Source: Mariprofundaceae bacterium (GTDB lineage: Bacteria > Pseudomonadota > Zetaproteobacteria > Mariprofundales > Mariprofundaceae). From it: a DNA stretch of 51,891 nt. The notes under the pieces were generated by a model. It did not search any database. It saw only the letters and a program-made list of their open reading frames with translations, and was not told the origin of the DNA. Both the position numbers and the translations under genes were made by a program. The stretch is from NCBI GenBank assembly GCA_030950585.1, contig JAUZRG010000157.1, positions 1 to 51,891 of the forward strand. Direction: 5' to 3'. Of this stretch, positions 15,777 through 26,411 are shown in pieces (the stretch's first letter is position 1; each line of letters begins with the position of its first letter).

Positions 15777-18674
15777 ATGAGCTTACGGTCGCGCCTTTTA
15801 TACTTTTTGTTTCCTAGTTTGTTAGTGATGTTAATTTCTTTTTATTTGGCCATTGGTTATATGGTTGAGCGTGAAATAAGGCTGGATGAGGAAGTCTTCG
15901 CCAATAAGCATTTAGAAGCAGTGCGTATGTTGCATGAAGAGCATTTAAAGGTTTTGATGAGTCGCATGGCGTATATTACTTCTGTGCCCATGCTAAAAGC
16001 CTTAGTTGCTGAACATGCGAAACCAAGGTTAAGTGCTTTTTTGGAGCGCACTCTAAAATTACCAAATGATGTGATGTATGCGGTCTATGATGATCATAAC
16101 AAACTATTGCATGCATCATCTCCCGTCTTTGCACAGTTAAAAAACCAATGTTATTCATCGTACTTAAAGCCATGCAAAAAATTGATGTTGATCGATGATG
16201 ATTTGTATCAAGTGCTTGAAGTGGTCATTCACTCTAACGACCAGGTGTGGGGGCATTTAACTGTTGCTTTTAAGATGTCGGAAGCTGTGCTAAACCAATT
16301 GAAACGCATGACAGAGTTTTGTGAAATCAGCTTGCTTAGGGAAGGGGGAAAGAACCTTTTTTCTTCCACACTGAGTTTTGCAGCACGTCAGGATTTATTG
16401 AAACTAACTTCAAAAATGAATTTTTCGCAAGTTGATGAAGGGTCTTTTTCCTTTGTGCCGAGCGTGACTTTGGATGATACGAATTATGTGTTGCGGGGTG
16501 TTTCTTTGGGTGAGTTTGGTACAGAGAAGGTGGGTTATCTTTTGATTCACCAGTCATTAGAAAGCATGGATAACATTTTAATGCGCGTAGGCCGTTTCTT
16601 TGCTCTTTTTGGTTGTGTGTTGTTATTGGTTATTTTTATAATTGATATTATTCTTGTGAAGCATGTGTTGCGACCTTTGGATGACTTGGTGGAGGCGATT
16701 TCAAATAAAGGTGAAGATGACCGTGTTTTAAATTTAAAATCATCCAAAACCATAGAAGTGTCTTATTTGCTCCAAGCAATTCATCGGATGCTTCAGAAAG
16801 TTGGTGATAAATCAGAGCAATTTCGTCGTTCAGAAACGCAGTATAGAAATTTGGTTTCTGATGCCAATGATGCCATTATTAGTATGGATGAAGATCAACG
16901 TATTTGTGTGTGGAATCATCAAGCAGAATATCTTTTTGGTTATTCTGATCAAGAAGCAAAAGACATTGATTTAGCGCGTATTTTTTCTGATGCTTCACGC
17001 TTTATGGGCAAAGGTGAATTTTCAGATCACGGACAGCATAAAGATGGGTCTTTTGTGCCTGTAGAAGTGACTGTTTCAACGTCCTTATCTGTAGAGGATA
17101 AAATACTGCATACCGCCGTTATTCGTGATATGAGAGCACAAGTGAAAGCCCGTGAGCGTGATCAGTTATTGTTGCAAGCAATACACCACTCTTCGGATAT
17201 GATTTTGATTTCAGATTGTGATGCCAATATTGAATATGTGAACCCTGCTTTAGAGAAGGTCACGGGTTACAGTTTAGAGGAGTTAAAGGGTCAAAAGGCT
17301 TCTGTATTTAACTCAGGCCTTGAGTCAAAGGCTTTTTATCACAAAATGTGGGACACGATTCGTCGTGGTGATGTTTGGAAGGGCAAACTCACGAATAAAT
17401 GCAAAGATCAAAGTTGTTACTTTGAAGAAATGAGTATTTCACCTGTCTTTGCGAGCAATTCAAGCACAATTTTACATTATGTGGCCATTAAGCGCGATAT
17501 TAGTGAACAAGAACACCTCAAAGAACAAATAGAACACACTCAGCGTTTGGAGTCCTTAGGGGTGCTTGCAGGTGGTATTGCCCATGATTTCAATAATTTA
17601 TTAACAGCAATTATGGGCACAGCATCATTGCTGCGCTTTCAAGTGAAAGAAGATCTTGAGTCTCAAGAAATGTTGGATCGCATAGAACAAGCCTCACAGC
17701 ACGCAGCCGATTTATGTAAACAGATGTTGGCTTATTCAGGTAAAGGCAAGTTTGAAATTTTACCTGTTAATTTAAGTGATTTGGTCTCTTCTTTGGTTGA
17801 GTTGCTGGAGGTTTCAGTAGAGAAAACCATTCATATGCAATTGGATTTAGATGATGATTTACCCATGGTGAATGCGGATGTGTCGCAAATTCAACAAATT
17901 GTGATGAATTTAGTGATTAATGCGTCCGAAGCTGCGAATAAAAATCATGGCTTTATTCGGGTGGAAACAGGCGTGGTTTATGCGACCTCAACGATGTTAA
18001 ATGATATGTGGTTGGATGAACATTTAGCCGAAGGTCGTTATGTCTTTTTGGATGTGGTTGATAATGGTTGTGGTATGAGTGAAGCGGTACAGCAAAAAGT
18101 GTTTGATCCTTTTTTTACCACGAAGTTTACAGGCCGTGGTTTGGGTATGAGTGCGATTTTAGGCATTGTTCGTGGTCATTCTGGAGCCATTCGCATGCAG
18201 TCTGAAGAAGGTGAGGGTACAAGCTTCACTGTTTTCTTACCTATTCATGAAGAAAAAGTAGCAATCAAAGCTGTAGAGGTCGTTAAAAAAGAATCTGAAC
18301 CTTGTTTAGGCTCTGGAACTGTTTTATTGGTAGATGATGAAGAGGTCATTCGTAAAGTGGTGAAAGCCATGCTTGAAACGATGGGCTTTGATGTCATTTT
18401 AGCATGCAATGGTCAGCAAGCTTTGGAGCAGTATACATTGCATGGTTCTGAGGTTGTCTTGGTGTTGTTGGATCTAACCATGCCTGTGATGGATGGGGCA
18501 TCTTGTTTAAAAGAGCTACGTTTGTTTGATAAAGAGGTGAAAGTGTTGATCTCTTCGGGCTACTCTTCTCAAGAGGTTGGGGATTTACTACACGATGATG
18601 CGCATGTTGGCTTTATGCAAAAACCATATATTATGAGTGCATTACGCGATAAGTTACAAAGCTTTATACATTAA
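15777..18674 (+). CDS. hybrid sensor histidine kinase (HAMP-PAS-PAS-HisKA-HATPase-receiver)
   Basis: The 965-residue protein has helices at about 5-27 and 274-298 enclosing a periplasmic sensor of unrecognised type, a HAMP-like segment (about 298-350), two PAS domains (about 352-460 and 470-585), a HisKA box ESLGVLAGGIAHDFNN with the His near 602, an ATPase domain with DPFFTTKFTGRGLGM, and a receiver starting at LLVDDEEV with the Asp in LLDLTMPVMDG near 897. It matches the kinase at 12349 across the catalytic part but has a different sensor region, so the pair arose by duplication and sensor exchange. No output regulator is adjacent. The signal is unknown. Confidence 0.9.
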   Translation: MSLRSRLLYFLFPSLLVMLISFYLAIGYMVEREIRLDEEVFANKHLEAVRMLHEEHLKVLMSRMAYITSVPMLKALVAEHAKPRLSAFLERTLKLPNDVMYAVYDDHNKLLHASSPVFAQLKNQCYSSYLKPCKKLMLIDDDLYQVLEVVIHSNDQVWGHLTVAFKMSEAVLNQLKRMTEFCEISLLREGGKNLFSSTLSFAARQDLLKLTSKMNFSQVDEGSFSFVPSVTLDDTNYVLRGVSLGEFGTEKVGYLLIHQSLESMDNILMRVGRFFALFGCVLLLVIFIIDIILVKHVLRPLDDLVEAISNKGEDDRVLNLKSSKTIEVSYLLQAIHRMLQKVGDKSEQFRRSETQYRNLVSDANDAIISMDEDQRICVWNHQAEYLFGYSDQEAKDIDLARIFSDASRFMGKGEFSDHGQHKDGSFVPVEVTVSTSLSVEDKILHTAVIRDMRAQVKARERDQLLLQAIHHSSDMILISDCDANIEYVNPALEKVTGYSLEELKGQKASVFNSGLESKAFYHKMWDTIRRGDVWKGKLTNKCKDQSCYFEEMSISPVFASNSSTILHYVAIKRDISEQEHLKEQIEHTQRLESLGVLAGGIAHDFNNLLTAIMGTASLLRFQVKEDLESQEMLDRIEQASQHAADLCKQMLAYSGKGKFEILPVNLSDLVSSLVELLEVSVEKTIHMQLDLDDDLPMVNADVSQIQQIVMNLVINASEAANKNHGFIRVETGVVYATSTMLNDMWLDEHLAEGRYVFLDVVDNGCGMSEAVQQKVFDPFFTTKFTGRGLGMSAILGIVRGHSGAIRMQSEEGEGTSFTVFLPIHEEKVAIKAVEVVKKESEPCLGSGTVLLVDDEEVIRKVVKAMLETMGFDVILACNGQQALEQYTLHGSEVVLVLLDLTMPVMDGASCLKELRLFDKEVKVLISSGYSSQEVGDLLHDDAHVGFMQKPYIMSALRDKLQSFIH

Positions 18675-18736
18675 TTTGTTTTTTTCCAGTTGGCTGTGCT
18701 TTGCATAATTGGTAGCTAAGTTTAAGATGCTCCACT

Positions 18737-21325
18737 ATGGCAACCAATCAACATACCCCTATGATGCAACAGTTTTTAGCGATCAAAGCACAATATCAAG
18801 ATTGTATTCTTTTTTATCGCATGGGCGATTTTTATGAAATGTTTTTTGATGATGCCGTGATTGCATCTGATATTCTTGATATTACATTGACCAAACGAGG
18901 CAAAGCGCAAGGCCAAGATATTCCGATGGCTGGTGTGCCTTGGCATCAAGGTGATGCCTACTTGGCACGCTTGGTTCAGGCGGGTAAGCGTGTTGCTATT
19001 TGTGAACAAATGGAAGCACCCAATAAAAATGGTCCAGTGCGGCGTGAAGTCGTGCGTGTGGTCACTGCGGGAACATTAACAGAAAACACCTTATTGAGCC
19101 GTGAACACTCCCATCCATTGGCCGCTATTTTTGGTTCAAAACAGCAATGGGCAGTGGCATCTGTTGACCTTTCAAGTGGACAGTGGCGATTATGGCAAGG
19201 CCAGTCAGACATGCACTTAGAAGAATACCTTGAAGTGTTGCAGGCCAGTGAAACATTGTTGCATGAAGATTGTGTTTTACCAAAAAATTGCCACTTGGCC
19301 CAAATCTATCGTTTAAATGCATGGAGTTTCTCTGCCGATGTTGCCAAAGAGCAGTTGCGTAAACATTTTGGTATATCTAATTGGCAAGTGCTTAACCTAC
19401 AAGGGCAGTCTCATTTGTGTGCTGTGATTGCAGCCTTGTTGGTTTACCTTGAACAAACCCAAAAATGCCAATTAAGTCATTTATCAATGCCTGTTTGGCA
19501 TCAAGAAACCGTTGGCTTACATATTGATGCCAGATCTCGACGTAATCTAGAGCTACATCATAATCTTGCAGGTGATCCTAAGGGTGGTTTGATCAAAGTT
19601 TTGGATCATAGCCAAACCCCGATGGGTGCGCGTTTATTGCGAGCGTGGTTGGATCAACCGCTCTCTTCCTTAAGCATGATCGCACAACGCCAAGATGCGG
19701 TGACGTATTTTATCGAAGAAGAATTAACACGAGATGCATTGCGCATGGCTTTAAAACAGATACCTGATATGGAGCGTTTGTTAACCCGTATTGTTTTGGG
19801 GCGTGCAAATCCGCGTGATTATACGGGGATGCGGGTGGCACTGTTGGCATTGCCTAAACTCTATCAACTTTTGAGCACAGAAAACCCCTTTTTACAAAGT
19901 ATGGTCTCTGAGATGCAAGGCATGGAAGCATTAGCTACAACGTTAGAGCAAGCCATTGTTGAGCAGGCACCAACGCACCTGCGTGAAGGTGGTTTAATCC
20001 GTGATGGTTATCATGCAGAGTTAGATCGTTTGCGTGTGCTCGCAGCCTCAGCAGAGCAATGGTTGAGTGACTTTGAAGCAACTCAGCGGGAACAAACAGG
20101 TATTGCGAATCTTCGCGTCAAATACAATAAAATTTTTGGCTATTTTATCGAAGTTTCTAAAGCGCATGCAGCGCGTGTTCCCAAGCATTATGTGCGCAAG
20201 CAAACGTTGGTAAATGCAGAGCGTTATACCGTTGATGAGTTGCATCGCTTTGAGCATGAAATTTTAGGGGCAAAAGAAGCTGCGATGCTTGCTGAACAAG
20301 AAGTCATTCAATCCATTCAAGCATTACTACAAGAACATATCACCGCATTACAAAAAGCAGCGCAAGCCGTTGCACGTTTGGATGTTTTAAGTGGTTTTGC
20401 CCACCTCGCTGTGTTGCATCATTATGTTCGGCCTGATATGCATGAAGGTGATGCGTTATTGATTAAGGAAGGTCGTCACCCCTTGGTGGAACAATGTTTG
20501 GAAGGTGCTTCCTTTATTGCCAATGACACGAGCATGAATGATGAGAAGCAACGCTTTATGATGTTAACAGGGCCTAATATGGGGGGTAAGTCCACTTATA
20601 TGCGTCAAGTGGCATGGATTGTTTGGCTAGCGCATACGGGGTGTTGTGTTCCCGCTTCTAAGGCTAAAGTTCCTTTGACAACAAGAATTTTCACGCGCGT
20701 GGGTTCAAGCGATGAACTGGCAGCAGGCCATTCAACCTTTATGGTTGAGATGATGGAAACAGCAGCCATTTTACATCAGGTAGAAGAACGATCCTTGGTG
20801 ATCATTGATGAAATTGGTCGAGGAACCAGCACATGGGATGGCATGGCGATTGCTTGGGCTGTGGCAGAAAAACTATTGCAACAACGTCGGGTTTTAACGT
20901 TATTTGCCACACATTATCATGAGCTAACCGCGTTATCAGAGACGTTCCAACAAGTGTTTAATGCATCGGTGAGTGTGCAAGAGTGGAAAGATGAGGTGGT
21001 ATTTTTACATCGTATTGTTGAGCGTGCTGCTGATAGATCTTATGGTATTGCGGTGGCAAAATTAGCGGGCCTACCCGAGGATGTCTTGGCTTGTGCGCGT
21101 GCTCGATTAGAATTTTTTGAAAAAAAAGCCAAAGAAGCATTACTCTCACAGCAGGGTTCTTTATTTGAAAATCCACAGCCTAAAGTGGAAGTATTGAATA
21201 CCGAGTGCGAGATGATTTTGACGCAATTAAAGAGCTTAGATCTTAACCAGATATCACCATTACAAGCCTTAAACACACTAAACGAATTACAACAAAAAGT
21301 GCTTCAAGTGGAGCTTCTATCATGA
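18737..21325 (+). CDS. mutS: DNA mismatch repair protein MutS
   Basis: MutS binds mismatches and signals to MutL through its ABC-type ATPase. The 862-residue length is normal. The mismatch-reading Phe-x-Glu is F32-E34 in [10 protein letters not shown], the Walker [15 protein letters not shown] is near residue 612, and the Walker [17 protein letters not shown] is near 686, followed by THYHELTAL. Connector, lever and clamp regions are intact. Its stop overlaps the glnD start by four bases (ATGA). Confidence 0.97.
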   Translation: MATNQHTPMMQQFLAIKAQYQDCILFYRMGDFYEMFFDDAVIASDILDITLTKRGKAQGQDIPMAGVPWHQGDAYLARLVQAGKRVAICEQMEAPNKNGPVRREVVRVVTAGTLTENTLLSREHSHPLAAIFGSKQQWAVASVDLSSGQWRLWQGQSDMHLEEYLEVLQASETLLHEDCVLPKNCHLAQIYRLNAWSFSADVAKEQLRKHFGISNWQVLNLQGQSHLCAVIAALLVYLEQTQKCQLSHLSMPVWHQETVGLHIDARSRRNLELHHNLAGDPKGGLIKVLDHSQTPMGARLLRAWLDQPLSSLSMIAQRQDAVTYFIEEELTRDALRMALKQIPDMERLLTRIVLGRANPRDYTGMRVALLALPKLYQLLSTENPFLQSMVSEMQGMEALATTLEQAIVEQAPTHLREGGLIRDGYHAELDRLRVLAASAEQWLSDFEATQREQTGIANLRVKYNKIFGYFIEVSKAHAARVPKHYVRKQTLVNAERYTVDELHRFEHEILGAKEAAMLAEQEVIQSIQALLQEHITALQKAAQAVARLDVLSGFAHLAVLHHYVRPDMHEGDALLIKEGRHPLVEQCLEGASFIANDTSMNDEKQRFMMLTGPNMGGKSTYMRQVAWIVWLAHTGCCVPASKAKVPLTTRIFTRVGSSDELAAGHSTFMVEMMETAAILHQVEERSLVIIDEIGRGTSTWDGMAIAWAVAEKLLQQRRVLTLFATHYHELTALSETFQQVFNASVSVQEWKDEVVFLHRIVERAADRSYGIAVAKLAGLPEDVLACARARLEFFEKKAKEALLSQQGSLFENPQPKVEVLNTECEMILTQLKSLDLNQISPLQALNTLNELQQKVLQVELLS

Positions 21326-23898
21326 GCAATATTGATATTAACATTGTTAAAAAGACCATTGCAACTTTACAGCAAAGTCGGGCGAACTTGCAAGAAAGAT
21401 TTAAAAAGAAAGCGACAGGCCAAAGTTTGGTGCAAAATTTAAGTGCGGATATTGATGTTTTATTAAAAGAGTTATTTGCTGAATTTCCTGTTTTAGATCA
21501 GGTTGATGTGATCGCTGTAGGGGGGTATGGTCGTGCTGAATTAAGTCCACACTCTGATTGGGATTTATGGTTTTTAGTGCCGAAGTTAGGGCAGAAAGCC
21601 ATGAATGAAAGTATTGAAAAAGTTTTATATGTTTTATGGGATTTAAATATCAAACTGGGTTATGCGGTTCGCACCGTGGATGAAAGTATGACGCACATTC
21701 AAGAAGATTGGCAGTCGGCGACAGCAGCTTTGGATATGCGTTTATTGCATGGCTCTGCTCAACAGTTTGATGTATTGAATCATAAGCTCGACCGTTTTTT
21801 TCAAAAGAAGAAGAAACTTTTTGTGCAAGCCAAATTAGATGAATGCTTGGAACGTCGGCAACGTATGGGTGCAACAGCTTATATGATGGAACCCAATATC
21901 AAAGAAGGTGAGGGCGGTTTGCGTGATATTCATACTATCTTTTGGATGATGAAAGTTTGGTATGGAAAATCTTGCATAGAAGATTTAATTCATGCGGGTA
22001 TATTGACTGAAAGTGAGTGGCTGTTTTTAGAAAGAGCGCAGCAATTTTTATGGCGTTGTCGCTGTGGTTTGCATCTACAAATTCGCCGTGCTTCGGATCA
22101 ATTGTATTTTGATATGCAGTATCTCTTGTCAGAAGAATTTTCTTATCAGGATAATGACACACATCGCGCTGTTGAGCAGTTTATGCGTGATTATTTTTCT
22201 TATGTGGGACGTGTGGCACATTTAACAGATATGTTTATTGCCCATTTTAAAGAGTTGTTGTATCCACAGCGTTTTGTATTGAAACGCAATGTAGGTGATG
22301 CTTATGTTCAACGCGGCAACTTGATTGATGTCACCCACGATAAGGTCTTTTCAGAAAAACCATTGCGCTTATTGGAGGTTTTTCATATTGCGCAAGAGGG
22401 TAAACGTCATTTATCCAGTAATGTGTTGCGTTTGGTGTATGATGATCGACTTTTATTAAAGACCTATGCTCAAACTTCCGAAGCTTCTCAGTTATTATTA
22501 AAAATTCTGAAGCATTCCCGCAATGTGGCATGGACATTGAGAAAAATGCATCAATGCGGTGTTTTAGGAATCATGATACCTGACTTTGGTCGTGTTGAAG
22601 GTTTAGGCCAGTTTAGTTGTTATCATGTCTATAGTGTTGATGAGCATACGATTCGTGCTGTTGCACAGGCACGTAATATTCGCCGTGCTGGGCCAGATAC
22701 GGAAAAATTAACCCTTTCTTGCAAACTGATGCCTATGATAAAAAGACCATCATTATTGTATTTGGCTCTTTTGTTCCATGATCTTGGCAAAGGTCTTGGC
22801 GGCAAACACGAAGAGAAGGGTGCAGTCATGGCCACCAACTTTTGCCGTCAACTGGGCTTGAATGAAGATGATATCCAACTTGTGTCTTGGTTGGTACTGC
22901 ATCACTTGGATATGGCTACTATTTCCCAACGCTGTGATTTGACTGATCCTGAAGTGATTGAGAACTTTGCTCAGGTGGTGGGGCATGTGGAGCGTTTACA
23001 ATATCTACTGTTGTTAACCGTTACTGATATTCATGCTGTGGGTCCTAATGTTTGGAATGACTGGAAAGGTGCGTTATTGCGAGACTTATATCATGCAACC
23101 GAACGTCATCTACTGGGTCAAGTGGATGATAGTGATACCATTAAGGAACGCGCCCAAGTGCGCATTGAGAGCACCCTTGCCATTGTCGATGTGCAAGAGC
23201 GAGCATCCATTACCCCTGTCTTGAGCTTATTATCATGGCGCGCTATTTTACATTATCCACCTAAGCAGTTATTAAAAATAGCCGAGTTGGTTGCGAAGTC
23301 CGATGGCAAAACCATCATTGATTTTCAAGAAGATGTATTGAGAGGCGATACACGGGTTATGATTATATCTCAGGATAGGCAAGGTTTATTTGCTGACCTC
23401 ACAGCTGTCATTGCCACAAGCCATATTAATGTCCTTGCGGCTCAGATTTATCATTTGGGTGATGGTCGATGTTTGGATATTTTTCATATTCAGCAAGCTT
23501 CAGGAGAATTACTGAGTGATCTATCAACACAAACACGTTTGCATCGCCGTATTGAAGCTATTTTAGCGGGTAAAAAACGAAAGAAAATCCACCTCAGGTA
23601 TAAAAAAACAGTCTTGATGCAAAAAGTTTATGTGACGGTTGAACATTTATCTATGGGTTCGAGTCAGCAAAGTGTGTTGCAAGTTGAAGCTGCGGATAGG
23701 ATTGGGTTATTGGCAGCTTTATCGGCGGTCATTGACGATGCAGGTTATGATTTATGCGGCGCTGCCATTCTTAGTTTTGGTGAGAAAAGTATTGATGTCT
23801 TTTTCTTAAGGCAGATGAACGGTGAGTCATTAACAGAGGTTCAAATAAAGGCTTTAAGTCAGCAATTGTATGATGTTGCTCAATTATCAAAAGATTGA
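21322..23898 (+). CDS. glnD: bifunctional uridylyltransferase/uridylyl-removing enzyme GlnD
   Basis: GlnD senses glutamine and modifies PII proteins. The 858-residue protein has the nucleotidyltransferase domain with [16 protein letters not shown] near residues 67-82 (metal-binding DxD), a PII-uridylyltransferase region, an HD domain with [13 protein letters not shown] near 485, and two C-terminal ACT domains (starting at about 675 and 780, [13 protein letters not shown] and [13 protein letters not shown]). The pairing directly behind mutS is unusual and suggests co-transcription only by layout. Its stop overlaps the next start (TTGA). Confidence 0.96.
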   Translation: MSNIDINIVKKTIATLQQSRANLQERFKKKATGQSLVQNLSADIDVLLKELFAEFPVLDQVDVIAVGGYGRAELSPHSDWDLWFLVPKLGQKAMNESIEKVLYVLWDLNIKLGYAVRTVDESMTHIQEDWQSATAALDMRLLHGSAQQFDVLNHKLDRFFQKKKKLFVQAKLDECLERRQRMGATAYMMEPNIKEGEGGLRDIHTIFWMMKVWYGKSCIEDLIHAGILTESEWLFLERAQQFLWRCRCGLHLQIRRASDQLYFDMQYLLSEEFSYQDNDTHRAVEQFMRDYFSYVGRVAHLTDMFIAHFKELLYPQRFVLKRNVGDAYVQRGNLIDVTHDKVFSEKPLRLLEVFHIAQEGKRHLSSNVLRLVYDDRLLLKTYAQTSEASQLLLKILKHSRNVAWTLRKMHQCGVLGIMIPDFGRVEGLGQFSCYHVYSVDEHTIRAVAQARNIRRAGPDTEKLTLSCKLMPMIKRPSLLYLALLFHDLGKGLGGKHEEKGAVMATNFCRQLGLNEDDIQLVSWLVLHHLDMATISQRCDLTDPEVIENFAQVVGHVERLQYLLLLTVTDIHAVGPNVWNDWKGALLRDLYHATERHLLGQVDDSDTIKERAQVRIESTLAIVDVQERASITPVLSLLSWRAILHYPPKQLLKIAELVAKSDGKTIIDFQEDVLRGDTRVMIISQDRQGLFADLTAVIATSHINVLAAQIYHLGDGRCLDIFHIQQASGELLSDLSTQTRLHRRIEAILAGKKRKKIHLRYKKTVLMQKVYVTVEHLSMGSSQQSVLQVEAADRIGLLAALSAVIDDAGYDLCGAAILSFGEKSIDVFFLRQMNGESLTEVQIKALSQQLYDVAQLSKD

Positions 23899-24800
23899 GT
23901 TTTTGGCCGCATTTATTTACACGTTCTAAATCGGGTTTTATCCTTGTTTTGGGTGGTGGTGGTGGGCGAGGCTTGGCGCATATTGGTGTGTTGGATGCTT
24001 TGGAAGAGTATGGCTTGCGTCCTGATATTTTGGTGGGTTCAAGCGTTGGTTCTTTGGTGGCCACCATGTATGCCCAACAACCAGAACCTAAGTTATTAAA
24101 AGAACGCACGTTAAATTTTTTAAATTCAAAATCATTCCATCGTTTAACCTTGCCTGTTTTTAATCACCTTCGAGAAATGCCAATAGAAAGTTGGTTAGAG
24201 CGCTTATCAGCGGTTGCTCGACAATCTGTGTTATATGGACGGGCAGTGACTTCCAATGCAATTGCGGATAAAGATGTTTTATTTCAGTTGCTTCAAGAGT
24301 TAGGTGTATCTGGTTCTTTTTCAAAGCTACATATACCGGTACAAATGGTATCTACAATTTTTCCCCAAGGTGGTATGGCAGTTTTTTCGAGTGGTGATCT
24401 CAATACCTCTTTAGCCGCAAGCATGGCGATTCCAACGATTTTCCCTCCCGTTAATATTGCGGGTCAACGCTATGTCGATGGTGGGGTTTATGCTGATATT
24501 CCAGTGCTTCATGCCCAAAACATCGCTTCAAAGCGGCAATGTGTGGTGGCCGTGAATGCAGGCTCACGACGTTTGGGCATGCATGACCCTGTCAATGTGT
24601 TGGGTATGTTGGATTGGGTTGTGGATGCGCAGTCTCAGCAACTACGCGAAAGGGATTTCTTACATGCTGATGTGCTGATCGAACCCGATATTCACAGTCG
24701 TTTATGGTATGATTTTAGTCACCCTGAAAAGGTCATTCATACGGGTTACCAAGCAATGATGCTAAAAATGCCAGCCTTATTAAAATTATTGGGTGCGTGA
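23895..24800 (+). CDS. patatin-like phospholipase (RssA/NTE family)
   Basis: The 301-residue protein has the patatin layout: glycine-rich oxyanion loop GGGGGRGLAHIGVLDAL near residue 18, nucleophile motif GSSVG near 50, and the DGG motif of the catalytic dyad near 196 (VDGGVYADIP). It is probably a soluble or peripheral serine lipase acting on phospholipids; substrate unknown. The start is TTG at 23895, overlapping the glnD stop, so it is coupled to glnD. No signal peptide is seen. Confidence 0.85.
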   Translation: MSFWPHLFTRSKSGFILVLGGGGGRGLAHIGVLDALEEYGLRPDILVGSSVGSLVATMYAQQPEPKLLKERTLNFLNSKSFHRLTLPVFNHLREMPIESWLERLSAVARQSVLYGRAVTSNAIADKDVLFQLLQELGVSGSFSKLHIPVQMVSTIFPQGGMAVFSSGDLNTSLAASMAIPTIFPPVNIAGQRYVDGGVYADIPVLHAQNIASKRQCVVAVNAGSRRLGMHDPVNVLGMLDWVVDAQSQQLRERDFLHADVLIEPDIHSRLWYDFSHPEKVIHTGYQAMMLKMPALLKLLGA

Positions 24801-24893
24801 AAATCGTCTGCAAAATGACCGCATTCTGTTGATCCTTTTTTTGTAAGAATAGCGGTATTTCCGAGACCAATTTTGCATTGGTGGAGGGTTATG

Positions 24894-26411
24894 ATGGCTA
24901 AAGATATGATTGAAGTGATGTACCATGCGTTATCAACTTTTTTATTGGTTATATTATTACTTTTTTTATGCATAGCTATGCTTCTTTTTATCATTGATAT
25001 TGTCCAAACAAAACATGCGATACGTCGTAACTATCCTCTTATTGGCCGTTTTCGTGCTGCTTTTGAACATTTAGGTGTTTTTTTTAGGCAATACTTTTTT
25101 GCGATGGATCGAGAGGAGATGCCATTTAACCGCGCTTTGCGTGAGTGGGTCTATCGCGCTTCTAAGAACGAAGAGAATACGATTCCTTTTGGCTCAACCC
25201 GTGATTTAAATGCTGTGGGTAGCATTAGTTTTGTGAACTGCCCTTACCCTATGCTTGGTATGGATGCTGCGCCTACTCAGAGCATGGTGATTGGTCAAGC
25301 TTGTGCGAAACCCTTTGTGGCGAAGAGTTTGTTTAATGTTTCAGGCATGAGTTATGGGGCTTTGTCCAAAGTGGCTGTGCAAGCTTTGAGTCGAGGCGCA
25401 TTCCAAGCGGGTTGCTGGCTCAATACAGGTGAAGGTGGCATGTCATCTTATCATCTTGAAGGTGGCTGTGACCTCGTCATTCAAGTGGGCACGGCAAAAT
25501 ATGGTGTGCGTGATGAAAATGGCTTGTTGTCCGATGATCGTTTGCGAGAATTGGCAGCGATTCCGCAAGTGAAGATGTTTGAAATCAAGTTAAGCCAAGG
25601 TGCGAAACCCGGTAAAGGTGGTATTTTACCTGCGAATAAAGTGACGGCTGAAATTTCAAAAATCCGTGGCATTCCTCAAGGTGAAGATTCAATTAGCCCA
25701 AACCGACACATTGATATTAATAATCCCAGTGAACTACTGGATATGATTCATCATATTCGTGAAGTGACGGGTAAACCTGTGGGCTTTAAGTTGGTGATAG
25801 GTGGTTGCAATGTTTTGGATCATCTCTTTGATGAAATCAAGAGGAGGGGTGAACAATCTGCCCCTGATTTTATTACGCTGGATAGTTCGGATGGTGGTAC
25901 GGGTGCAGCACCGCAGCCATTGATGGATTTTATGGGCTTACCTTTAAAAGAAAGTTTGCCGATGTTGATTGATCACCTTGTTGCTTATGGTTTACGTGAA
26001 CGTGTTCGTGTGATTTGTTCAGGCAAGTTAATTACACCCTCAGGTGTCGCGTGGGCTTTATGCATGGGAGCTGATTTTATAGTCTCTGCGCGTGGCTTTA
26101 TGTTTGCAATGGGATGCATTCAAGCCATGCAATGCCATAAAAACACATGCCCAACAGGGATCACAACGCATAACCCACGTTTACAGCGGGGCTTGGTGCC
26201 TGAAGAGAAAGCAAAACGAGTGCAATATTATGTGGATCATATGTTGCATGACGTTGGCATCATTGCGCATGCGTGTGGTGTTGCCAATCCGCGTGGTTTA
26301 AAACGAAAACATGCGCGGGTGGTGGGTGCGGATGGCAGTAGCTTGGGATTGCATATGCGTTATCCTGAAGCAGCTGTCGGAGATCCTCATCATCAAAAAA
26401 GGAGCACATAA
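24894..26411 (+). CDS. FMN-binding glutamate synthase family protein, membrane-anchored
   Basis: About 505 residues from ATG 24894, which has GGAGGG five bases upstream; ATG 24891 and 24903 are alternatives. A transmembrane segment (FLLVILLLFLCIAMLLF) lies at residues 14-30. The rest is the (beta/alpha)8 GltS domain 2 fold: SYGALSKVAVQALS, NTGEGGMSSYH, SQGAKPGKGG, LDSSDGGTGAAP and the cysteine-rich ACGMGC-like MGCIQAMQCHKNTCPTG, which corresponds to the 3Fe-4S cysteine region. It lacks the glutaminase half of true glutamate synthase, so the substrate is unknown. It starts a three-gene overlapped operon with an aldehyde dehydrogenase and a TPP enzyme. Confidence 0.88.
   Translation: MAKDMIEVMYHALSTFLLVILLLFLCIAMLLFIIDIVQTKHAIRRNYPLIGRFRAAFEHLGVFFRQYFFAMDREEMPFNRALREWVYRASKNEENTIPFGSTRDLNAVGSISFVNCPYPMLGMDAAPTQSMVIGQACAKPFVAKSLFNVSGMSYGALSKVAVQALSRGAFQAGCWLNTGEGGMSSYHLEGGCDLVIQVGTAKYGVRDENGLLSDDRLRELAAIPQVKMFEIKLSQGAKPGKGGILPANKVTAEISKIRGIPQGEDSISPNRHIDINNPSELLDMIHHIREVTGKPVGFKLVIGGCNVLDHLFDEIKRRGEQSAPDFITLDSSDGGTGAAPQPLMDFMGLPLKESLPMLIDHLVAYGLRERVRVICSGKLITPSGVAWALCMGADFIVSARGFMFAMGCIQAMQCHKNTCPTGITTHNPRLQRGLVPEEKAKRVQYYVDHMLHDVGIIAHACGVANPRGLKRKHARVVGADGSSLGLHMRYPEAAVGDPHHQKRST

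Noticed and set aside
4667-26280. Frequent GCATGC / TGCATGC words, first thought to be an enriched motif such as HIP1
   Set aside because: A rough count by eye is not far above chance for 52 kb and the words fall in coding sequence without pattern.
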